From assembly GCA_017384945.1 (NCBI GenBank), contig JAFNSO010000087.1, forward strand, positions 1 through 56,932: a DNA stretch of 56,932 bases. Reading direction: 5' to 3'. Positions within the stretch are counted from its first letter, which is position 1; each line of letters begins with the position of its first letter. This document shows, one piece after another, positions 40,346 to 48,863 of the stretch. Under the pieces are notes generated by a model, which was given only the letters and a program-made list of their open reading frames with translations, did not search any database and was not told where the DNA came from. Origin of the DNA: Ruminococcus sp. GTDB taxonomy: Bacteria; Bacillota; Clostridia; Oscillospirales; Acutalibacteraceae. A program made the translations under genes and the position numbers.

Positions 40346-42775
40346 TTAACTCAGCTTCGCGAGTCTCATCTGGATCGCGGTCGCGTCCTTGATGGAGACA
40401 GCGCCGTCCTTGTTGAAGTCGGCGAGAGCCATCTGCTCGGCGTCGAACTCGGTGAGGAGAGCGAGCTTTTTCTGGATCTCGGTCGCGTCCTTGATGTTGA
40501 GCTTTTTGTCGCGGTTTACGTCTCCGAGCTCATACTGAGGCAGAGTGGTGACGGGAGCCGTCGTTGTTTCGGGAGCCGTGGTGGTGACGGGAGCCGTAGT
40601 CGTGGGCGCCTCTGTCGGCGGTTCCGTTGCGGGAGCCTCGGTCGTCGGCTGGGTGTTGACGTTCTCAAAGCTGTCCTTATCGACCGCGATAACCATTGAG
40701 TAACCCGGAAGAGTGAACTTGCCGTTGCTTACCTCTCCGAGCTTCTTTACGCCCGCGCCCTTGCTGTTCGCGAGGATGACCCAGTTGTTGCCCTCGGAGC
40801 CGTCTATCTGATAGTCGATCTGGTTTGCGGCGCTGTTCGCGATTACCGCGAGCTTCTTCCACTCGCCCTGCTTGTTGTTGTGCCATACAGCCGCGTAGGT
40901 GGTCGAAGCGCTCTCTCCCGAGTAGCTCTTGTAGCCCGAGATGGAGCCCTTTGTATCGTCTCTGAGCGGAGAGAACTTCTCCCTTATCTGACGAGTGCCT
41001 CTGTAGAAGTCGACGATATCCGAGTTCTTCTGAACGTTGCCCCAGTCGATCATATTTCGTCCCGCGGGGGATTTGTAGCTGTTCTCGTCGTTGTCCTTGG
41101 AGCGTCCCATCTCTTCGCCCGCGAGCATAAAGGTAATGCCCTGCGACATATTGAGAAGTCCGCCCGCTAACTTGTTCTGAGCGGCGAGCTTGTCGTTTCT
41201 GCCTCTGAAATCGCTCACTCCCTGAGAAGCCGCGAGTCTGTCCCAAAGCGTCTGGTTATCGTGACAGGAGGTGTAGGATACCGTCTGAGACGGAGCCTTT
41301 GAAACCCACTGGTAGGTCTTTGCGTCGTGAGTACCGACGGTGTTGCCCATGATACCCTCGTTGAGCTCCTTCATCGAGGAGGCGTTGCCCTGTACCCAGC
41401 CCTTGCCCTTGAGCTCAAAGACAGAGCCCTTAATGGCGTCGCGGATACCGTCGTTGAAGATAGCCACTCTCTCGTCGAGGTTGCCCGAGTTGAAGCGGTC
41501 GGCCTCGTGGAACTGCTGACCCGTCCAGGTCTTGTCGGGGTATGTGCAGGAGCCGCCTGTCCAGCCCTCGCCCCAGATCACGAGTCTCTTGTCGACCTTG
41601 TCCATTTCTTTTCTGAGAAGGTTCATAGTCTCGCAGTCGTGAACGCCCATAAGGTCAAAGCGGAAGCCGTCGATATGGTACTCGTTGACCCAGTACATAC
41701 AGGACTGAATGAGGAAATTGCGGTACATTCTTCTCTCGGAGGCTGTTTCGTTGCCGCAGCCCGAGCCGTCGGAGTACTTTCCGTTTGCCTGCATTCTGTA
41801 GTAGTAATTCGGCACGCACTTCTCAAAGGAGGAGTCGGGAGCCGAGTATGTGTGGTTGTATACAACGTCCATTACAACGGAGAGACCCGCCTTGTGGAGC
41901 GCCTGGATCATCTGCTTACATTCCTTGATACGAACGTTGCCGTCGTTCGGGTTCGAGGAATAGGAGCCCTCGGGGACGTTGTAGTTAACAGGGTCGTAGC
42001 CCCAGTTGAACTGGTCGTTCGAGCCGCCCTCGTCGATCGAGCCGAAGTCATAGAACGGAGTTATCTGAACCGTTGTGACTCCGAGCTTCTTTACGTAATC
42101 GAGCATTGTTGAGTACTTGCCCTGCTTGTTGAGGGTCGTGCCCGTCTCGGTAAAGGCGAGGAATTTTCCTCTGTTCTTGCTCGAAACGCCCGACTTTGTG
42201 TCCCAAGAGAAGTCCTTTACGTGAACCTCCCAGACGTAGGAGTCGGTGTTCTTTGCGGGAGCGATGTGGACGTCCTTGTCCCAGTCTGCGGGGTCGGTGT
42301 CGTCGAGGTTTACGATCTGCGACCTTTTGCCGTTTATACCCGTCGCGACCGAGTAAATATCCTGAGTCTCTCTCGACTGCTGGTTCTGACCGAGAACGTT
42401 CGCGGCGTTGACGGTGTAGGTGTAGAACTTGTTCTTCTGGTCGCCGCTTATAGTGGTTGACCAGACGCCGTTCGAGCTGTTGTAGGTCATATTCTGAGAG
42501 CTGAGCTGACTGCCGCCCGTACCCGAGGAATAAAGATTGACCTTGACCTCCTTCGCTGTGGGAGCCCATACCTTGAAGGTAGTGCCCGACTTTGAGTAAG
42601 TCGCGCCGAGGTCCTTGCCGTCGTAGCCTTGCCTGCTGTCGAGGTTTTGCGAAGCGTTGGTGTACTGATTGGAAGCGCCTGTCTGAGTTTTCGAGCTGTC
42701 ATAAGCGTTTGCGAAAACAGCGGACGAGGCAATAAGCGCGCACGAAAGACCTGCGCACAAGAGCTTCTTGAACAT
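40346..42775 (-). CDS. pulA: Secreted type I pullulanase (GH13_14) with type I dockerin
   Basis: Cuts alpha-1,6 branches of pullulan and amylopectin outside the cell. 809 residues: signal peptide 1-24; CBM48-like domain about 55-145; GH13 barrel about 180-620 containing the type I pullulanase signature NWGYDP (257-262), nucleophile Asp374 (FRFDLMG), acid/base Glu403 (WGEGW) and His505-Asp506; a beta domain; a Thr/Pro/Ala linker; and a type I dockerin at about 750-809 with two calcium-binding repeats (GDVNRDKKLNIKDATEIQ and DFNKDGAVSIKDATAIQ). The dockerin implies attachment to a cohesin scaffold, as in the Ruminococcus amylosome. The ATG follows AAGGAGGAA, which rules out a TTG start eight codons upstream. 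Confidence 0.95.
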   Translation of the reverse strand: MFKKLLCAGLSCALIASSAVFANAYDSSKTQTGASNQYTNASQNLDSRQGYDGKDLGATYSKSGTTFKVWAPTAKEVKVNLYSSGTGGSQLSSQNMTYNSSNGVWSTTISGDQKNKFYTYTVNAANVLGQNQQSRETQDIYSVATGINGKRSQIVNLDDTDPADWDKDVHIAPAKNTDSYVWEVHVKDFSWDTKSGVSSKNRGKFLAFTETGTTLNKQGKYSTMLDYVKKLGVTTVQITPFYDFGSIDEGGSNDQFNWGYDPVNYNVPEGSYSSNPNDGNVRIKECKQMIQALHKAGLSVVMDVVYNHTYSAPDSSFEKCVPNYYYRMQANGKYSDGSGCGNETASERRMYRNFLIQSCMYWVNEYHIDGFRFDLMGVHDCETMNLLRKEMDKVDKRLVIWGEGWTGGSCTYPDKTWTGQQFHEADRFNSGNLDERVAIFNDGIRDAIKGSVFELKGKGWVQGNASSMKELNEGIMGNTVGTHDAKTYQWVSKAPSQTVSYTSCHDNQTLWDRLAASQGVSDFRGRNDKLAAQNKLAGGLLNMSQGITFMLAGEEMGRSKDNDENSYKSPAGRNMIDWGNVQKNSDIVDFYRGTRQIREKFSPLRDDTKGSISGYKSYSGESASTTYAAVWHNNKQGEWKKLAVIANSAANQIDYQIDGSEGNNWVILANSKGAGVKKLGEVSNGKFTLPGYSMVIAVDKDSFENVNTQPTTEAPATEPPTEAPTTTAPVTTTAPETTTAPVTTLPQYELGDVNRDKKLNIKDATEIQKKLALLTEFDAEQMALADFNKDGAVSIKDATAIQMRLAKLS

Positions 42776-42815
42776 AGAATGTTTCCTCCTTAATTTCAAA
42801 ACTTCCTTACTTTAT

Positions 42816-42844
42816 ATTGTATAATTTTTCGCGCATTAAATCAA
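42816..42844 (-). promoter_or_regulatory. Promoter of the pullulanase gene
   Basis: Minus-strand TTGATT (42839-42844) and TACAAT (42816-42821) with a 17-base spacer, about 40 bases before the ATG. Confidence 0.65.
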
Positions 42845-42888
42845 GTATAATTTTTTGCTTTCAATGTAATATAAGTTGTATAATGTGC

Positions 42889-43419
42889 TCAATTCGTCAG
42901 CCTTGAGAACATCTGCGAGGTCGTTTCCCTGAGAACCTTTTCGCCGTACCCGCTGTTTCGGATGTGGGCGTGGTAGGAGCCCTGAATCAGAAAGGACAGT
43001 ATAATATTGTCCTCGGGGTTGTTTTTGAACTGCGGAAAGGTCGTAAAAATATACTCCTTGAGCCTGTCCTCGAGGTGGTCGATGAACCTGTTCGTCTCAA
43101 AGCCCGAGTACAAAACGCTGATTTCCTCCCACTGCGAAAAAATCGCCCTGCTCAGAGTGTCGTTGAGGGTGTAGATATCCTTTCTCGTTCTGAGGTAGCC
43201 CTTGATCCTCAAATCGGAGATGATCCTGTTGATCAGTCTTTTCTCGAGCTTTTCCGAGAGGTCGTAAATATCCTTGTAGTGAAGATAAAAGGTCGCCTTG
43301 TTTATCATCGCGAGCTCGCTTAGCTCCTTGACGCTTATTTTTTCAATACTTTTCTTTTTTCTGAGCTCAAAAAACGCGTCTTTTATGCTTTTTGTAGTAC
43401 GTTTTACCCTCAAATCCAT
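42889..43419 (-). CDS. TetR/AcrR-family transcriptional regulator
   Basis: A 176-residue regulator. The N-terminal helix-turn-helix (about 8-55) reads TKSIKDAFFELRKKKSIEK, then ISVKELSELAMINKATFYLHYKD, the standard TetR recognition helix. The C-terminal half is a helical ligand domain of the short TetR_C type; its ligand cannot be told. It lies between the pullulanase gene (same strand, 113 bases downstream) and glgB (divergent), so it may control one or both alpha-glucan genes; autoregulation is common in this family. AAAAGGAG precedes the ATG and a consensus TTGACA promoter lies upstream. Confidence 0.88.
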   Translation of the reverse strand: MDLRVKRTTKSIKDAFFELRKKKSIEKISVKELSELAMINKATFYLHYKDIYDLSEKLEKRLINRIISDLRIKGYLRTRKDIYTLNDTLSRAIFSQWEEISVLYSGFETNRFIDHLEDRLKEYIFTTFPQFKNNPEDNIILSFLIQGSYHAHIRNSGYGEKVLRETTSQMFSRLTN

Positions 43420-43454
43420 AAAAACTTCTCCTTTTAATAGACACTTTTTGTATT

Positions 43455-43483
43455 ATAGTAGCATAAACGACTTTTCCTGTCAA
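43455..43483 (-). promoter_or_regulatory. Promoter of the TetR regulator
   Basis: Minus-strand TTGACA (43478-43483), a perfect -35, and TACTAT (43455-43460) spaced by 17 bases. Confidence 0.65.
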
Positions 43484-43511
43484 GTGACTATAGAAACTTA
43501 TACCAAAATAA

Positions 43512-43528
43512 TATATAATTTTTATATA
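43512..43528. promoter_or_regulatory. AT-rich dyad between tetR and glgB
   Basis: TATATAA, TTT, TTATATA form a 7-bp inverted repeat in the divergent region. It is a candidate TetR operator, though AT-rich dyads arise easily by chance. Confidence 0.3.
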
Positions 43529-43615
43529 AATATAGTAAAATGCACTAGGTAGCTATATCAATATACATGTGCAGGCTATTATATTGTAATTTAATGTCAG
43601 AAATGAGGCTTGGTT

Positions 43616-46132
43616 ATGGAAATTGATTACAATATGAGGAAACTTTTTAACGAGGAGTATCTCACTCAGGTTGCATATATGTACAACAATATGCCGCGTG
43701 GACTTTTGGGACCGCATTTTACGGAGTATGGTCTCAGAATTGCGGTATACCTGCCGCAGTGCAACTCCGTAGAATTTGTCAACAAGGACACAGGCGAGGT
43801 TCACCGCGCTTTTCTCGTTCACGAGAAGGGTATCTTCGCCGCGAACGTCCACACCGACAGAGTTTTCAACTACTACTACCGCGCCTGGGACGAGGAGGGC
43901 AACTACTACGAGAACGAGGACTCCAACTACTTCCCGACTCAGTTCTCCGAGGTCGACGGCTATCTCTTCGGAAAGGGCACGCACTATGACCTTTACGAAA
44001 AGCTCGGCGCGCACAAAAAGACTATCAACGGCGTAGAGGGCGTACTCTTCAACGTATGGGCTCCGAACGCTCAGCGCGTATCCGTAATCGGCGAGTTCAA
44101 CAACTGGGATCCCGCCATTCATATGATGAGCAAGGTAAGCCAGGTAGGCGTACACGAGATTTTCATTCCGAGGATCGGCGAAAACGAGATGTACAAATTC
44201 CAGGTCAAAACGGTAGACGGCTTCTGCGTTGACAAGACCGACCCCTTCGGCTATACTCAGCAGATGCGTCCCGACAACGCCTCCATCGTCAGCGACCTCA
44301 ACTCCTACGAGTGGAAGGACGAGAAGTGGATGGAGGAGAGAAAAATCTCCGACTACAACACAAAGCCGATGTCCATTTACGAGGTTCACCTCGGCTCGTG
44401 GCGTCAGCACGAGGACGGCTCGTTTATGAGCTATCACGAGCTCGCCGACCAGCTCTCGGACTACGTTCTGGATATGGGCTACACCCACATTGAGCTTATG
44501 GGTATTCTTGAGCACCCGTTCGACGGAAGCTGGGGCTATCAGGTAACGGGCTACTTTGCCCCGACCTCCCGCTTCGGAACGCCTCAGGACTTTATGTATT
44601 TCATTGATAAAATGCACGAAAAGGGAATCGGCGTGTTCCTCGACTGGGTTCCCGCGCACTTCCCGAAGGACAGCCACGGACTCGGACGCTTCGACGGCAC
44701 CTGCCTGTACGAGCACCCCGACCCGCGCCGCGGCGAGCACCCCGACTGGGGCACCTTCATCTTCAACTACGAGCGCAACGAGGTCAGAAACTTCCTTATC
44801 GCGAGCGGACTTTTCTGGCTCAACAAATTCCACATCGACGGTCTGCGCGTTGACGCCGTCGCGTCAATGCTTTACCTCGACTACGGCAAGAGCGACGGTC
44901 AGTGGCTGCCGAACATCTACGGCGGCAGAGAGAACCTCGACGCTGTCGAGTTCTTCAAGCACCTCAACTCAATGGTCGGTCAGTACGCGCCGGGCACTCT
45001 CGTGATCGCCGAGGAGAGCACCGCGTGGGCGGGCGTAACCAAGGACGTCAAGCAGGACGGACTCGGCTTCTCGCTCAAGTGGAATATGGGCTGGATGAAC
45101 GACTTCCTCGAGTACATCTCAAAGGATCCCGTATACCGTCAGTACGAACACGGCAAGCTCACGTTCTCGATGATTTACGCTTACACCGAAAAATTCATTC
45201 AGGTACTTTCGCACGACGAGGTCGTCTACGGCAAGTGCTCGATGATCAATAAAATGCCGGGCGACGACTGGCAGAAGTTCGCAAACTTGCGCGTAGCCTA
45301 CGGCTTTATGTACGCTCACCCGGGCAAGAAGCTACTGTTTATGGGTCAGGACTTCGCCCAGTACGACGAGTGGAACGCCGAGGTAGGACTGCAGTGGTTC
45401 TTAATCGACGACAACGAGAACAACGCGAATATGCAGAAGTACTTCCGCGCCTTGCAGCACTTCTACAAGGACAACAGCGCGATGTACGAGCAGGACTTCA
45501 ACCCCGAGGGCTTCGAGTGGATGAGCTGCGACGACGCTCAGAGCTCGATCGTCAGCCTTGTCCGCAAGACAAAGAGCGGCAAGAAGTCTATCCTGTGCAT
45601 TTGCAACTTCACTCCCGTTCCGCGTGAGGGCTACCGCGTAGGCGTTCCCAACCTCGGAAGCTACAAGGCTGTGTTCAACTCCGACGACGCTGAGTTCGGC
45701 GGCACAGGCAACTACACCCAGGAGGACAAGAAGGCCGAGAGAGTCGCTTGGAACTACAAGAAGCAGAGTATCGTGGTCGACGTACCGCCGCTCGCTATGG
45801 TAGCGTTTGAGTACAACCACTCAATGCCCAAGCCCGATCCCGCTCCGAAGAAAAAGACAATCAAAAAGACCGAAATCAAAAAGCCTTCGGCAAAGAAAAT
45901 CGGCAAGGCGGTAAAGAAGTCCGACACAGCGGCAGCTAAGGCTCCCGCGAAGGACGCCGAGACAAAGAAGCCCGCCGCAAAGAAGCCCGCGGCAGAGAAG
46001 GCCCCGGCTAAGAAGGCTCCGGCTAAGAAAGCCCCCGAGAAGAAAGCCCCCGAGAAAAAGGTCGAGGAAAAGAAAGCCCCCGAGAAAAAGGTCGAGGAAA
46101 AGAAACCGGAAGAAAAGAAAGCGGAAAAATAA
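43616..46132 (+). CDS. glgB: 1,4-alpha-glucan branching enzyme with lysine-rich C-terminal tail
   Basis: Creates alpha-1,6 branches in glycogen. 838 residues: CBM48-type N-terminal modules (to about 240, with VWAPNAQRVSVIGEFNNW), a GH13 barrel with the nucleophile Asp in DGLRVDAVASMLYLDY, Glu in VIAEESTAW and LSHDEVVYGK, and an all-beta C-domain ending near residue 738. Beyond it lies a 100-residue tail of Lys/Ala/Pro/Glu repeats (units KKAPEKKVEE, AKKAPAKKAPE), like histone H1 or AlgP tails and not part of normal GlgB. Reading frame and stop are intact. ATG 43616 with GAGG upstream is preferred to TTG 43610. No glgC or glgA genes are nearby. Confidence 0.95.
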   Translation: MEIDYNMRKLFNEEYLTQVAYMYNNMPRGLLGPHFTEYGLRIAVYLPQCNSVEFVNKDTGEVHRAFLVHEKGIFAANVHTDRVFNYYYRAWDEEGNYYENEDSNYFPTQFSEVDGYLFGKGTHYDLYEKLGAHKKTINGVEGVLFNVWAPNAQRVSVIGEFNNWDPAIHMMSKVSQVGVHEIFIPRIGENEMYKFQVKTVDGFCVDKTDPFGYTQQMRPDNASIVSDLNSYEWKDEKWMEERKISDYNTKPMSIYEVHLGSWRQHEDGSFMSYHELADQLSDYVLDMGYTHIELMGILEHPFDGSWGYQVTGYFAPTSRFGTPQDFMYFIDKMHEKGIGVFLDWVPAHFPKDSHGLGRFDGTCLYEHPDPRRGEHPDWGTFIFNYERNEVRNFLIASGLFWLNKFHIDGLRVDAVASMLYLDYGKSDGQWLPNIYGGRENLDAVEFFKHLNSMVGQYAPGTLVIAEESTAWAGVTKDVKQDGLGFSLKWNMGWMNDFLEYISKDPVYRQYEHGKLTFSMIYAYTEKFIQVLSHDEVVYGKCSMINKMPGDDWQKFANLRVAYGFMYAHPGKKLLFMGQDFAQYDEWNAEVGLQWFLIDDNENNANMQKYFRALQHFYKDNSAMYEQDFNPEGFEWMSCDDAQSSIVSLVRKTKSGKKSILCICNFTPVPREGYRVGVPNLGSYKAVFNSDDAEFGGTGNYTQEDKKAERVAWNYKKQSIVVDVPPLAMVAFEYNHSMPKPDPAPKKKTIKKTEIKKPSAKKIGKAVKKSDTAAAKAPAKDAETKKPAAKKPAAEKAPAKKAPAKKAPEKKAPEKKVEEKKAPEKKVEEKKPEEKKAEK

Positions 46133-46144
46133 TCCGATAGCGAA

Positions 46145-46174
46145 ACGGTCGGGAGACATACGTCTCCCGACCGT
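46145..46174. terminator. Strong hairpin between glgB and the dehydrogenase gene
   Basis: Perfect 13-bp stem (ACGGTCGGGAGAC with its complement) and ATAC loop, followed by GTTTTCT. Member of the GGTCGGG hairpin family seen at 17799 and 40181. Confidence 0.85.
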
Positions 46175-46188
46175 GTTTTCTATTATCA

Positions 46189-46920
46189 TCAGATAACAAA
46201 GCCGCCGTTCACCCCGAGCACCTGTCCCGTGATAAAGCCCGAGCCTTCGCCCGCGAGGAAAAGCACCGCCTGAGCGACGTCCTCGGGGGCTCCGAGCCTT
46301 TCGAGCGGAGTCTCGAGCCTGAGCTCCTCCGTCGTCTCTCGGTCAAAGCCCTTCATCATATCGGTCATAATCACCCCGGGGGTCACGCAGTTGACCCGAA
46401 CGCCCGACGGGGCGACCTCCTTCGCGAGAGCCTTTGTCAGCCCGATAAGCCCCGCCTTCGCAGCGCTGTAGTGAACCTCGCAGGAGGCTCCGACCTCGCC
46501 CCACATCGAGCTGATGTTTATAATAACGCCCGACTTCTTCCTTATCATAGCGGGCAGAGCTTCCCTCGAGCAGTAAAACGCGCCGTCGAGGATGACCCCG
46601 ACCGTCCTTCTCCATTCGTCGTCGGTGATGTCGGTGAACAGCCGCTGAGTCGAGATACCCGCGTTGTTTATGAGAACCTCGACCTCGCCGAGACTTTCCC
46701 TTATCTCGCCGAACATCCTTTTGACCTCGGCGCTGTCGGAAACGTCCGCGCGAAAAACCCCGCAGGAAATCCCGTATTCCTCTCTGAGCCGAGCGCATAG
46801 CCTTTGAGCCGACTCCTCGCTTTTGCTGCAATTGAGCGCGACCGAGTACCCCTTTCGGGCGAAGCCCCGGGCGATCTGAGCGCCGATCCCCCTCGACGAG
46901 CCCGTAATCAGAACTGTCAT
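46189..46920 (-). CDS. Short-chain dehydrogenase/reductase, FabG-like
   Basis: A 243-residue classical SDR. The cofactor motif TGSSRGIGAQIA, the NNAGIS segment, catalytic Ser in INISSMWGEVG and the YSAAK Tyr-Lys pair are all present; PGVIMTDM and the C-terminal ITGQVLGVNGGF match the 3-oxoacyl-ACP reductase branch. Use of NADPH is suggested by the Arg in TGSSRG. It is not next to other fatty-acid genes, so its role may be another ketone reduction. GAGGTGG precedes the ATG at 46920. The gene stands alone, convergent to glgB. Confidence 0.87.
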   Translation of the reverse strand: MTVLITGSSRGIGAQIARGFARKGYSVALNCSKSEESAQRLCARLREEYGISCGVFRADVSDSAEVKRMFGEIRESLGEVEVLINNAGISTQRLFTDITDDEWRRTVGVILDGAFYCSREALPAMIRKKSGVIINISSMWGEVGASCEVHYSAAKAGLIGLTKALAKEVAPSGVRVNCVTPGVIMTDMMKGFDRETTEELRLETPLERLGAPEDVAQAVLFLAGEGSGFITGQVLGVNGGFVI

Positions 46921-46978
46921 TTTACCACCTCATTTTCTATGTTTTTATTATACCGCCGAGCCGCGAAATTGGCAATAC

Positions 46979-47006
46979 TTGCAAAAATTTATTTTTCTGC
47001 TATAAT
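46979..47006 (+). promoter_or_regulatory. Promoter of the secreted protein at 47055
   Basis: TTGCAA (46979-46984) and a perfect TATAAT (47001-47006) with a 16-base spacer and a TGC extension. A 7-bp hairpin (GCAGGAA/TTCCTGC, 47011-47034) sits at the start of the transcript. Confidence 0.7.
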
Positions 47007-47054
47007 ATAGGCAGGAATTTGCAATTTTTCCTGCATTTCTGAAAGGAGCGTATT

Positions 47055-48317
47055 ATGAAAAGACTGATAAGCGCGGTCACGGCAATGCTCATTCTCACAA
47101 CCTGCTTTGTATTCCCGACGAGCGCCGCGACCTACATCAAGAAATCCTACACAATGCCCGCGCGAACCGCGAAGGTAATAACGATCAGCAAGTCCTCAAA
47201 GAAACAGTACCTCTTTGCCGTAAAGAACAACGACGACGGCTGTATCAAGGCGAAGCTTGAGGACAACGGCGCTACGGCAAAGCTGACGGTCATCTCGCGC
47301 CGCAGAACCGAGGACGAAAAGCCCTCCGTAATAGTCTACTACAAGGAAAACTCTCAGAATATCAAGGTCAGAAAATTCACCTTCACCGTTACTCCGCTTG
47401 AGAGAATGGAGTTTGAGAACGTCAGAATCAACCCGAAAACGAAGAAGGAGCTGACCTTCACCAACCCGTACGCGGATTTTCTCCTCTTCAAGCCAAAAAC
47501 GACCAAGTACATCAGGTTCAAAAAGAAGGCTCAGATCGACGGCGACAAGGCGACCTACACCGTCACCGCAAAGAAGAAGGGCAAAACAAATGTCAGGGTC
47601 TATCTCGGAAATACGGGCGTATATCTCGGCAAATTCAAAATCACCGTCACCGACGTAAAGACGAAAATCAAGCCCGAGTACGAAACCCTCACCCTGCGCT
47701 ACAACAAGCACGGCAGCAGCTCCTATATGGCTGACTCACACATTATGCTCTCAAGGCTTCTGACCGATGTGAGGTACAAGGCGCGCTACACCGTTGAGCT
47801 CAAGGACATCGGAGTAGCCGACAAAATCACCGAGAAATCGGCAAAAACCTTCGGAGAAAACAAAAAGACCGACTTCATCTACTCGACAGGCAAGGGCTCA
47901 ACCACCGCCGACGTCTATGAAAAGCTCCCCAAAAAGGCAAAAGCCCTCGTCGGAAGCTTCAAAATCAAGGTAAAGTCGGCTTCGATGAAGTACGTCGCCG
48001 AGCAGAACGTCCTGCTCTACGACAACGACATAATGACGGGCGGCTCGCTCAACCCCAATCTCAGACAGGGCGACAAGCTCAACCTCCGCAAGACCCTGAC
48101 CAACACCCTCGTCAACAACCAGTGGACGGGCTCGAGCTTTACGAAGTCTCAGTACCGCTTTGCCTACCGCTCGCTCAACCCGGGCTTCATCTCGGTCGAC
48201 AAAAACGGAACCGTGACCGCTAAGGCGGCTTCACAGGATCCCGTCAGCGTAAGGTTCAGGATTTACTTCTCCGACGGCACCTCATTTGCCCGCAATCTGA
48301 CGTTTACAATCAGGTAA
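47055..48317 (+). CDS. Secreted lysine-rich protein with Ig-like repeats, function unknown
   Basis: A 420-residue exported protein. Signal peptide 1-25 (TAMLILTTCFVFPTSAA). The mature chain is a succession of beta-rich segments with many Lys, e.g. AKVITISKSSKKQYLF, KTNVRVYLGNTGVYLGKFKITV and the C-terminal NPGFISVDKNGTVTAKA block, which has the look of a Big_2-type Ig-like domain. No enzyme motif, LPXTG motif or membrane anchor is present. Style and basic charge resemble the C-terminal part of the LRR protein at 2582. AAGGAGCG precedes the ATG. It is likely to be held in the wall by charge. Confidence 0.65.
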   Translation: MKRLISAVTAMLILTTCFVFPTSAATYIKKSYTMPARTAKVITISKSSKKQYLFAVKNNDDGCIKAKLEDNGATAKLTVISRRRTEDEKPSVIVYYKENSQNIKVRKFTFTVTPLERMEFENVRINPKTKKELTFTNPYADFLLFKPKTTKYIRFKKKAQIDGDKATYTVTAKKKGKTNVRVYLGNTGVYLGKFKITVTDVKTKIKPEYETLTLRYNKHGSSSYMADSHIMLSRLLTDVRYKARYTVELKDIGVADKITEKSAKTFGENKKTDFIYSTGKGSTTADVYEKLPKKAKALVGSFKIKVKSASMKYVAEQNVLLYDNDIMTGGSLNPNLRQGDKLNLRKTLTNTLVNNQWTGSSFTKSQYRFAYRSLNPGFISVDKNGTVTAKAASQDPVSVRFRIYFSDGTSFARNLTFTIR

Positions 48318-48359
48318 TCAAAAAAAGTTTTTATAATCCTGTTTTTTCTTAAAAAATTG

Positions 48360-48387
48360 TTGATTTTCTGAATAATTTGATTATAAT
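48360..48387 (+). promoter_or_regulatory. Promoter of the small protein at 48435
   Basis: TTGATT (48360-48365) and perfect TATAAT (48382-48387) with a 16-base spacer. Confidence 0.6.
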
Positions 48388-48434
48388 GTAAACAAGAGAT
48401 TCACAAATTAAATTTGCGAAGAAGGGTAATGATT

Positions 48435-48809
48435 ATGGAGCTTTTACAGGAAAAGAGATTATTTCTGGTTCGCGGCGACGATATTCTGCTGTTTAAGCGT
48501 AACAACGAATACGACGGCGACGACGTCAACATCGACGAGTACACAAACGCGAGGTACCTCCGCTACGTCGGAATAAAACGGTGCGAGGAGGGCGTAAAGG
48601 AGGTTTTCTACTACTTCGCCAAGACAAACGACCTGTACATCACTCAGTCGGGTCACTGGACGGAGATACAGAAGGCGATCTACTACCCCGCCAAGCCGCT
48701 GACCTCGGCGGTGCTCAACAATTACATCCGAATCGGTCAGTACGACAAGGAAGTAAGAGTCGGAGTAAAAAAGGGCGACAAAATAGAATTTTTGATCGTA
48801 ACGGACTAA
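48435..48809 (+). CDS. Small uncharacterised cytoplasmic protein
   Basis: About 124 residues, no family recognised. The start is taken at ATG 48435, because GAAGGG lies at proper distance; an ATG six bases upstream is too close to it. The protein is soluble and mixed in charge, with an acidic segment (YDGDDVNIDEY) and aromatic-rich middle (KEVFYYFAKTNDLYI); no signal peptide, helix-turn-helix or Cys cluster is seen. It has its own promoter and a strong terminator, so it is an independently expressed gene. Its codon style matches its neighbours. Confidence 0.7.
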   Translation: MELLQEKRLFLVRGDDILLFKRNNEYDGDDVNIDEYTNARYLRYVGIKRCEEGVKEVFYYFAKTNDLYITQSGHWTEIQKAIYYPAKPLTSAVLNNYIRIGQYDKEVRVGVKKGDKIEFLIVTD

Positions 48810-48827
48810 ACAAAATCAAACAAGAGA

Positions 48828-48846
48828 GGCTGACCATTGGTCAGCC
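48828..48846 (+). terminator. Hairpin terminator after the small protein gene
   Basis: GGCTGACC, ATT, GGTCAGCC with eight pairs, followed by CCTTTTTTC. It may also help end the convergent secreted-protein gene. Confidence 0.88.
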
Positions 48847-48863
48847 CCTTTTTTCTTAACAAA

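Noticed and set aside
43553-44833. 426-codon minus-strand open frame opposite glgB
   Set aside because: It is a mirror of GC-rich third codon positions in glgB, with no family match and no ribosome site.
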